From: JBPOJN01 sp052033505
Lineage (GTDB): Bacteria > UBA10199 > JACPAL01 > GCA-016699445
Reading direction: 5' to 3'
Length of the DNA stretch: 24,133 nucleotides
NCBI GenBank assembly: GCA_052033505.1
Contig: JBPOJN010000043.1
Location: forward strand, 1-24,133
Shown here: positions 9,192 to 14,400 of the stretch, one piece after another
Layout of the letters: each line of letters starts with the position of its first letter
How positions within the stretch are numbered: the first letter of the stretch is position 1
Notes under the pieces: generated by a model
Databases searched by the model: none
Told to the model about the DNA's origin: nothing
Seen by the model: only the letters and a program-made list of their open reading frames with translations
Made by a program: the position numbers and the translations under genes

Positions 9192-10306
9192 AAAACCCCC
9201 AGTTCTTTGGCGTATTTTTCGTAATTCGACTGGAACTGCGGATTCTGCGGCCAGGCCTGGTGTTTATTGATCAAGAGGCTGTATTCGGCGCTTGAGGTCA
9301 TCTTCGCCATCGCCATGTAGAGGCCAACTTTTTTATCACTCCAGGCATTTCCATCGCCCATATAGGTCAGCATGGTTTTTTTGATGTCCGTCGGCAATTC
9401 GCGAAGCATACGTCCGCCATCTTTGCCGGACTCGGCCAAAGCACGGGTGAAACTCGCCACGGCGTCGTCGCGTTCTTTATTGCCGCCGATCGAAGCAAGC
9501 GCGTTTCTTAGATCCGCCGGGCTTTTGTAGAGCGCCGTCAGCAGGTTTTTCGTCATGTCGCGGCCGGATTTAAATCCGGATTCGTTGTGCGTATCCACGA
9601 GCGCGAAGAGGTCGTTTAGATTTGGGCGCTGTTTCGGCGCAGGCGGCTTCGGGGCGGATACCACGGGCGTCGGCACCGGCTGATGGGGCCGTGGCTGCGG
9701 CGCCGGTGCGGGAGAAGGAACGGGAATGGTCGGAGCGCAAGTGGGAGACGGTTGCACTGGAGGCTGCGATGCCATGGGCGGCTGAGAGACGATCGTTTCC
9801 GGCCGGCAATACCCTCCCTGCATGCGGCGATAGAGATCGGCCCTCGAAAATATGTCATTTCCGCCGCCGGAAACGGCCGTGTCGTAGCCTCTGCCTCCGA
9901 TGAAGAGATCGTCTTGAGAGCCGCCGACTAACGTATCGTTACCGCTGCCGCCGACCAGGGCGTTCGGGCCCGATCCGCCTTTGAGATAATCGTTTCCCGC
10001 ACCACCATTGACGAAGACCGGAAAATCGACGCTCGGATCGAGGAAGACCGAATCGTTCCCGCCACCCGCATGGATCGCGAAAGATCGCGCCGCATCCGGA
10101 CCGCTTAAGGGGACTTTGTAAATTTTCCCATTCACATCGATTTCGAGAAATTTAACACCTTGAAGACAGGATTGTCGGACACGGATCGCGTCGTCCGACG
10201 GACTTCCATGGAGTTTATAATTCCCAGCGTCGTCTCTTTGGAGTGGCGTCACCCATTGAGGCAACCTCGAAGCGAATGAAGATGTTACGGATTGAATGTC
10301 AAACAT
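9188..10306 (-). CDS. RTX (hemolysin-type calcium-binding repeat) protein
   Basis: A 372-aa protein with four visible regions: an N-terminal beta-rich domain (1-80); about six to seven nonapeptide repeats of GGxGxDxLx type (81-154, e.g. GGAGNDYLK, GGSGNDTLV), which in this family bind calcium and fold as a parallel beta-roll; a proline-rich linker (about 173-228); and a helical C-terminal domain (229-372). There is no Sec signal peptide, consistent with RTX proteins, which usually leave by type I secretion. However, the repeats are near the N-terminus rather than next to a C-terminal secretion signal, and no ABC transporter/adaptor gene is in the window. The start is supported by a strong AAGGAGG four bases before the ATG. 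Its stop overlaps the next gene (ATGA). A sigma-54-type promoter lies 26-40 bases upstream. No enzymatic domain is visible. Confidence 0.88.
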   Translation of the reverse strand: MFDIQSVTSSFASRLPQWVTPLQRDDAGNYKLHGSPSDDAIRVRQSCLQGVKFLEIDVNGKIYKVPLSGPDAARSFAIHAGGGNDSVFLDPSVDFPVFVNGGAGNDYLKGGSGPNALVGGSGNDTLVGGSQDDLFIGGRGYDTAVSGGGNDIFSRADLYRRMQGGYCRPETIVSQPPMASQPPVQPSPTCAPTIPVPSPAPAPQPRPHQPVPTPVVSAPKPPAPKQRPNLNDLFALVDTHNESGFKSGRDMTKNLLTALYKSPADLRNALASIGGNKERDDAVASFTRALAESGKDGGRMLRELPTDIKKTMLTYMGDGNAWSDKKVGLYMAMAKMTSSAEYSLLINKHQAWPQNPQFQSNYEKYAKELGVL

Positions 10307-10330
10307 ACGACCTCCTTGAGGAGGAGGTAT
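10307..10330 (-). promoter_or_regulatory. Strong Shine-Dalgarno embedded in a palindrome
   Basis: On the minus strand ACCTCC, seven bases, then GGAGGT can form a six-base-pair hairpin that buries the AAGGAGG ribosome-binding site of the RTX gene. It only exists in RNA if transcription begins upstream of about 10327. If the sigma-54 promoter just upstream sets the start near 10320, the 5' arm is missing from the message and the site is free. Confidence 0.4.
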
Positions 10331-10331
10331 G

Positions 10332-10346
10332 GCAAGAGGCGTACCA
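10332..10346 (-). promoter_or_regulatory. Sigma-54 (-24/-12) promoter for the RTX operon
   Basis: The minus strand reads TGGTACGCCTCTTGC. Against the known RpoN consensus TGGCACG-N4-TTGC it differs at one position (T for C), with the invariant GG and GC at the correct ten-base spacing. With the final C as -12, transcription would begin near 10320 and give a leader of only about 14 nt that still contains the whole Shine-Dalgarno. RpoN promoters need an AAA+ enhancer-binding protein; a GAAC/GTTC inverted repeat at 10420-10438 is at a suitable distance. Confidence 0.62.
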
Positions 10347-10419
10347 ACGACTTTTTTCGAAATTCCCTAAGGATTTCAGGAGTCGGGGAAAAATAAATTT
10401 TGAAGAGCCGTATGAAAAC

Positions 10420-10438
10420 CGAACCCGTACGTTCGAAC
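10420..10438. promoter_or_regulatory. Candidate activator-binding inverted repeat
   Basis: CGAAC, six bases, GTTCG, the right part overlapping the 8-bp palindrome GTTCGAAC. It lies roughly 75-90 bases upstream of the -24 element, where enhancer-binding proteins of sigma-54 promoters commonly bind. The assignment is by symmetry and position only. Confidence 0.25.
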
Positions 10439-10448
10439 ATCGGACGAA

Positions 10449-10480
10449 AAAAAGGCCGGGAATTTCTCCCCGGCCTTTTT
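10449..10480 (-). terminator. Intrinsic terminator of the outer-membrane protein gene
   Basis: A 12-bp perfect stem (AAAAAGGCCGGG paired with CCCGGCCTTTTT) with an 8-nt loop. Read on the minus strand the stem is followed by T residues (seven in total at the 3' end), so it terminates transcription coming from the gene ending at 10504. It sits between that gene and the RTX promoter and would insulate the two transcripts. The other orientation carries only five T residues. Confidence 0.88.
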
Positions 10481-10503
10481 AAATTCAAACGAAGAAACCG
10501 ATT

Positions 10504-11001
10504 TTAGAAACGATAGCTGGCCGTGATGATCAACCAACGAAAATCGAACTTCGTATTGTCGAAGTCTGTGACGACGTGACCCGACATGTCCGTACCCAAG
10601 AAAAGGCGGTCAGAGATGGCTTCGTAGCGCACACCGACGTTCGGGACCATGATGTCGAGGGCTCCGTCGCCGTTCGTCGCGACGATACCGCCGACGCCTA
10701 AGCCGACATAAGGCACCCATTCCGGGGCGCGGTCGATGTCGAAGTGATAGCGCGCGAAGGGAATGAAAGCGAAGGCCGCGCTGCTGCGGATCAAGACGTC
10801 CAAGTTCATGCCTAACGAGATGTTTTCCCAGGCGAAATACTCACCGTTCAGGTTCAGATCGAAGGCTACGGGATTGACGGCCAGACCGGCTCCGGCGCCC
10901 AATTGAAACTTCCCTTCACGGCTGGCGGCTTCGCCTTGGGGGGCTGAAGCAACGATGGCCAAAAGCGCCAAGGCTAAGGTTAGGATATTTTTTTTCTTCA
11001 T
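10504..11001 (-). CDS. Small outer-membrane beta-barrel protein
   Basis: A 165-aa protein with a Sec signal peptide (MKKK, hydrophobic core, likely cleavage after GEA near residue 25). The mature chain has alternating Gly/aromatic strands (e.g. LGAGAGLAV, YVGLGVGGIV, VGVRYEA) and ends in ASYRF, the terminal aromatic expected for BAM-inserted barrels. About eight strands fit an OmpA/OmpW/OmpX-like barrel without a peptidoglycan-binding domain. The start is well supported by GGAGGAG seven bases upstream of the ATG. It is monocistronic: a terminator follows, and the upstream region is shared with the divergent metalloprotease gene. The exact family is not resolved. Confidence 0.87.
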   Translation of the reverse strand: MKKKNILTLALALLAIVASAPQGEAASREGKFQLGAGAGLAVNPVAFDLNLNGEYFAWENISLGMNLDVLIRSSAAFAFIPFARYHFDIDRAPEWVPYVGLGVGGIVATNGDGALDIMVPNVGVRYEAISDRLFLGTDMSGHVVTDFDNTKFDFRWLIITASYRF

Positions 11002-11239
11002 GAGACTCCTCCTGGTTGAGTTATTTCGAGTGATTTAACGATGATCTGAAACCCAAAAAGCGATTTTTACAGAACCTATCCGTAAGCTTAAGGGCCGCTC
11101 GGCTAACAAAGTCGCTATCTCCCTGTAAAGAAAAGTTTTCTTGAGGATGGCGCTTACGGATCCATTATCATTTTCAAGGCCGTTTTTCCGTCAAAAAGTA
11201 GAATTTAACCCCCCATACTGATGGCCATTTCTTTCCCGA

Positions 11240-11310
11240 TATAATATTTAATTTTTATAACTAATTAATATATAAAAGATATTTTTGTTATAATAATTAT
11301 AATTATCAAA
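11240..11310. promoter_or_regulatory. Very AT-rich upstream tract
   Basis: 67 of 71 bases are A or T, in sharp contrast to the GC-rich surroundings. It abuts the -24 element of the metalloprotease promoter. Such tracts upstream of RpoN promoters typically provide bending or nucleoid-protein (e.g. IHF) sites. Several TATAAT-like hexamers occur in it but none has a matching -35. Confidence 0.4.
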
Positions 11311-11311
11311 T

Positions 11312-11326
11312 TGGTATAACCATTGC
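11312..11326 (+). promoter_or_regulatory. Sigma-54 (-24/-12) promoter for the metalloprotease lipoprotein
   Basis: TGGTATAACCATTGC followed by A: the GG and GC dinucleotides are at the ten-base RpoN spacing, and the -12 half (TTGCA) is consensus. The -24 half is TGGTAT for TGGCAC. Predicted transcription start is near 11338, giving about 46 nt of leader. It shares the TTGGTA -24 form with the promoter at 10332-10346. Confidence 0.58.
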
Positions 11327-11383
11327 ACATACCCCTCGCTACACGCGGAATCTGGATTCAAAACGAAAGGTGCAGGGGTACGC

Positions 11384-12991
11384 ATGAGACAAAATACCAT
11401 TCGGGCCGTTGCGACCCTCAGCCTCTCGTTACTTCTTGCCGCCTGTTCCGGCGGCACGGGCGGTTCGGGCGTTTCCTCCGTGGGCACCAATTCTCAAGGC
11501 GTCCAGGACACGGGTGTGGACGAAATCAATCTTTTAACGCTGGAAGGCGGCAAAGCGAACGTGAGTTTCGACGGTGAGAACGACTATCTTTTGATCGTCA
11601 ATTCTTCGGACCAATATAACTCGGACGCCACCATCCGCCTCCAAGGCGACATCTCTTCGACCTTGGTCGTGGGCGCCAATTCCGCGCTCACCGCGCTCGT
11701 CGCCGAAACGCCTCCAACCGAAGAACCCCAAAACAGCCAATTCCACCAGCTCTTGCGCGAAGCCGAAAATCAATTCACGGAATCCGGCGAGTTCATGCCT
11801 GCGACCGCTCAGGACTCCATTCAGGCCGGGCTCGCGGCGAACCCGAACACCAAAACCTTCCGCGTACTTTCGACCATGAGCTCGTTGACGAACTATCAAG
11901 ACGTCATCAGCACGCTGCGCTACACCTCCGACGAAATCAAAGTGTACGTGGACAAAACCAACGAATCCAACATCAGCGACAACGAAATCGCCCAAGTCGT
12001 CCATGACTTCGAGGAAATCGCCCTTCCTCGCGAACGCAACCTTTTCGGTCAGGAAGGCGATATCAATAGCGACGGACACATTACGATCTTGATGACCTGC
12101 ACGGTCAACCGCATGGCGACCGGCGGCGGCATCGTGACAGGCTTCTTCTTCCCCGGGGACATGTATCAACGCAGCACTGTGAACCCGGCTTCTAATGCAC
12201 AGGAAATTTTCTATACTCTCGTACCCGATCCCGAAGGTAATTGCGGCGCAAAAGTTACCAACGATTTTGCGGTAAACAACATCATCCCCGGCGTCTTGGC
12301 CCACGAGTACCAGCACATGACGAGCTTCTACCAACATGTCTTCAAGAGCAAAGGCACGACCGAAGAACCCTGGCTTAATGAATGCCTTTCGCATCTTTCG
12401 GAAGACCTCACGGGCTTCGGACAGGAAAACCCTTCGCGCGTTAAACTTTTCTTCTCGCAGCCGTCGCAAACGGCCGTTGTCTCTCCTTCCGCGCCTACGC
12501 TCGCCGAACGCGGGGCTTGCTATTCTTTCCTGCGCTACCTGTATGAACAGAGCCCTGACGGCGATCAGTTCATCCGCAACCTCTACAGCTCTTCGCTGGT
12601 AGGCGTGGAAAATCTCGAGGAAGCCTATAACAGCGCGGGCGAACCCGACGAAGACTTCGACGAATTCCGTGAATTCATGAACCGCTGGTCCGTCGCACTC
12701 TCTCTGGCGGGCACGAACCTCACGACCGACCGCCGGTACAATTACGAAGAACGTACGACGAACGGCGAAACCGGAAACCTCATGGGCCTCTGCGTACGTT
12801 GCAATGCTCAGGACAACCGAGGCACCATTCTCGACGGCCCGATCACTACGACGGTGAAGTCCTATCCCTTGACCGGCGTCGTGAAACCCACGGCGTCACA
12901 ATTCTACCGCCTCCAAAAACCCCAAGGCGTCCTCGACCTCTCGATCACGGGCGGCGTTTCGACCGGGGCCTTGGTGAAACTCTCGAAGTAG
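11384..12991 (+). CDS. Lipoprotein zinc metalloprotease (M30/hyicolysin-like)
   Basis: A 535-aa protein with a lipoprotein signal peptide and lipobox LLAAC (acylated Cys21), followed by a Gly/Ser-rich linker. The catalytic signature is HEYQH (307-311) in GVLAHEYQHMTSF; His307 and His311 would bind zinc and Glu308 activate water. A third ligand is likely in WLNECLSHLSED (Glu333 or Glu340). Spacing and surrounding residues resemble peptidase family M30. A calcium-loop-like DINSDGHIT (226-234) precedes it. The asparagine after the lipidated Cys region is not informative for sorting, so inner versus outer membrane is open. The start is supported by AGGGG at suitable distance. It sits behind a sigma-54-like promoter and is followed after 45 bases by lgt, whose product would lipidate it. 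Substrate unknown. Confidence 0.87.
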   Translation: MRQNTIRAVATLSLSLLLAACSGGTGGSGVSSVGTNSQGVQDTGVDEINLLTLEGGKANVSFDGENDYLLIVNSSDQYNSDATIRLQGDISSTLVVGANSALTALVAETPPTEEPQNSQFHQLLREAENQFTESGEFMPATAQDSIQAGLAANPNTKTFRVLSTMSSLTNYQDVISTLRYTSDEIKVYVDKTNESNISDNEIAQVVHDFEEIALPRERNLFGQEGDINSDGHITILMTCTVNRMATGGGIVTGFFFPGDMYQRSTVNPASNAQEIFYTLVPDPEGNCGAKVTNDFAVNNIIPGVLAHEYQHMTSFYQHVFKSKGTTEEPWLNECLSHLSEDLTGFGQENPSRVKLFFSQPSQTAVVSPSAPTLAERGACYSFLRYLYEQSPDGDQFIRNLYSSSLVGVENLEEAYNSAGEPDEDFDEFREFMNRWSVALSLAGTNLTTDRRYNYEERTTNGETGNLMGLCVRCNAQDNRGTILDGPITTTVKSYPLTGVVKPTASQFYRLQKPQGVLDLSITGGVSTGALVKLSK

Positions 12992-13023
12992 CACGCTTTA
13001 CTTTCGCCGGACGCGCGTGCTAC
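12988..13023. repeat. 9-bp inverted repeat overlapping the metalloprotease stop codon
   Basis: GTAGCACGC (12988-12996) and GCGTGCTAC (13015-13023) are perfect complements with an 18-nt loop. The left arm contains the TAG stop. No T run follows, so it is not a classical intrinsic terminator. It may attenuate readthrough into lgt, stabilise the 3' end, or be a protein site. Confidence 0.5.
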
Positions 13024-13036
13024 CCCCGTCCGTTCC

Positions 13037-13831
13037 ATGCATCCGTTATTACTTGAAATTCCCGTCTTCGGCGGCATCCAGATCTACACCTACGGCGCCT
13101 TGGTCGCCCTGGCGTTCTTGACCGGGATTTGGTGGACGACGCGCGAGGCGAAACTCGCGGACGTGCCCAAGGAATTCGTTCTCGACCTGTCTTTTTACAT
13201 CGTCCTGGCGGCCTTGATCGGATCCCGCGTACTTTATATCTTGGTCGACTGGCGCCGCTATGCCGAACATCCCTTAGACGCGCTGAAAGTCTGGGAAGGC
13301 GGACTCGTTTTCTACGGCGGCCTCATCGGCGCGACGCTCGTCAGCTGGTTCTTCATCCACAAACATCGCTTTTCTTTTTTGAAAATCGCCGATCTTTTCA
13401 TGCCGGGCCTGGTTTTGGGACACGCGATCGGGCGGCTCGGGTGTTTTGCCGCCGGCTGTTGTTACGGACGCGAAGCTCCCGCCGATTTCCCCCTGGCCGT
13501 GATCTTCCCTCACTCGGCTCATGCCCTGGCGCCTGCGGGCGTTCTGCTGTATCCCAGCCAGCTTTTCGAGTCGACGGCGGCATTCTGTATTTTCTTAATT
13601 CTCGTCGCAGTGCGTAGGAAGAAATCCTTCGACGGCCAGATTTTCTTGATCTATCTTGCGATTTACAGCGTCGCCCGTTCGGTATTGGAAATATTCCGCG
13701 GAGACGAAGCGCGCGGTTTTTTGATTCCGGACGTTCTATCGACGTCTCAATTCATCAGTCTGGGATTGATGTTGTTCGCGGTCGCCCTCTACATAGGCCT
13801 TAAGAAACGGTCCCGGGCGAAACGGTCATAA
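13037..13831 (+). CDS. lgt: Prolipoprotein diacylglyceryl transferase
   Basis: Integral inner-membrane enzyme that moves diacylglycerol from phosphatidylglycerol onto the lipobox cysteine of prolipoproteins, the first step of lipoprotein maturation. The 264-aa length and multiple membrane helices fit the family. Conserved pieces: GSRVLYI (62-68), GGLVFYGG (88-95), the signature HAIGRLGCFAAGCCYG (129-144) with the essential Arg133, PSQLFES, and the C-terminal Arg in IFRGDEARG. No clear Shine-Dalgarno precedes the ATG, so its translation may depend on upstream sequence or be leaderless-like. It opens the envelope gene run and is 21 bases from the next gene, a lipoprotein that is itself a substrate type. 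A second, divergent copy lies at 17779. Confidence 0.95.
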   Translation: MHPLLLEIPVFGGIQIYTYGALVALAFLTGIWWTTREAKLADVPKEFVLDLSFYIVLAALIGSRVLYILVDWRRYAEHPLDALKVWEGGLVFYGGLIGATLVSWFFIHKHRFSFLKIADLFMPGLVLGHAIGRLGCFAAGCCYGREAPADFPLAVIFPHSAHALAPAGVLLYPSQLFESTAAFCIFLILVAVRRKKSFDGQIFLIYLAIYSVARSVLEIFRGDEARGFLIPDVLSTSQFISLGLMLFAVALYIGLKKRSRAKRS

Positions 13832-13852
13832 CGGGTTTTCAAGGAGAACGTC

Positions 13853-14356
13853 ATGAAGCGTATACGGTCTTTAGTCGGGGTTTTGCTGATCTTGATTTCG
13901 GGGGCAAGCCTGCTGACTTCCTGCACGAAGGTCTTGGTGCGCGGAAAAGACAAGGATATGGAGCCGGTGAGTCGCTTGTACTACACCTCTCCCGATCTCG
14001 CGACCAAGGCCGGACGCGAAGCCTTGATCCGGTTGGGTTACCGCATCGATAACGAAGATGCTTCCACGAAAACGCTCACCACGAATTGGCAAAGCACCAA
14101 AGCCGCTTCTCATTATATCGACCTCTTCGACCGCAGGGATTACGGGACCGTCGGGGCGTACTACCGCCTGAAGCTCCAAGTCATCGAACGCGTGAACGGT
14201 CAGACCGAAGTCGCGGTCTCCGCGCCCGTGCGTTCCATCATCACGGGTAGGCTTTATTCTTCGAACCGCGAAGAGAAAAAAGTTTTAAAGAAGATCCAAG
14301 ACCTCCTGAGGACCGACGATTTCGAGATCACCAACGTGGGAGTCGAAGAAAAGTAG
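13853..14356 (+). CDS. Small lipoprotein of unknown function
   Basis: A 167-aa protein with a lipoprotein signal peptide: MKRIR, a hydrophobic core and lipobox LLTSC (acylated Cys24), followed by Thr-Lys. The mature domain (about 40-165) has an alpha/beta pattern with a helix (TKAGREALIRLGY), strands around residues 60-120 and a C-terminal helix, loosely like small periplasmic domains of envelope-assembly lipoproteins, but I cannot name a family. The start is well supported by AAGGAG eight bases before the ATG. It lies between lgt and ileS, with 44 bases to ileS, probably in the same transcript. Confidence 0.85.
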   Translation: MKRIRSLVGVLLILISGASLLTSCTKVLVRGKDKDMEPVSRLYYTSPDLATKAGREALIRLGYRIDNEDASTKTLTTNWQSTKAASHYIDLFDRRDYGTVGAYYRLKLQVIERVNGQTEVAVSAPVRSIITGRLYSSNREEKKVLKKIQDLLRTDDFEITNVGVEEK

Positions 14357-14400
14357 TCTTAAGCCAACCCGTACGGAACTTTAGAAATCTTTAAGAAACC

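Larger units (their letters stand above)
11002..11383. other. 382-bp divergent intergenic region
   Basis: It separates the outer-membrane protein gene (-) from the metalloprotease gene (+). It holds no gene I can support. Contents: a 10-bp inverted repeat (11078-11087 and 11152-11161); the palindrome AAGAAAAGTTTTCTT at 11128-11142; a 94% A+T tract at 11240-11310; a -24/-12 element at 11312-11326; and a likely leader from about 11338 with AGGGG before the ATG at 11384. No sigma-70 promoter could be fixed for the minus-strand gene. Confidence 0.6.

Noticed and set aside
181..10306. Interpretation of the accessory region as a prophage, integrative element or contractile injection system
   Set aside because: No integrase, transposase, attachment repeats, tail sheath, baseplate or ATPase genes are present.
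10285..10488. A 67-aa minus-strand open frame between the terminator and the RTX gene
   Set aside because: It runs through the terminator hairpin, the sigma-54 promoter and the RTX start; no ribosome-binding site.
11240..11294. TATAAT hexamers as sigma-70 promoters of the metalloprotease gene
   Set aside because: They arise in a 94% AT tract and none has a -35 hexamer at suitable distance; the -24/-12 element next to it is the better candidate.
11534..12469. A 311-aa minus-strand open frame inside the metalloprotease gene
   Set aside because: The plus frame has a lipobox, HEYQH motif and promoter; the minus frame shows only shadow-type composition.
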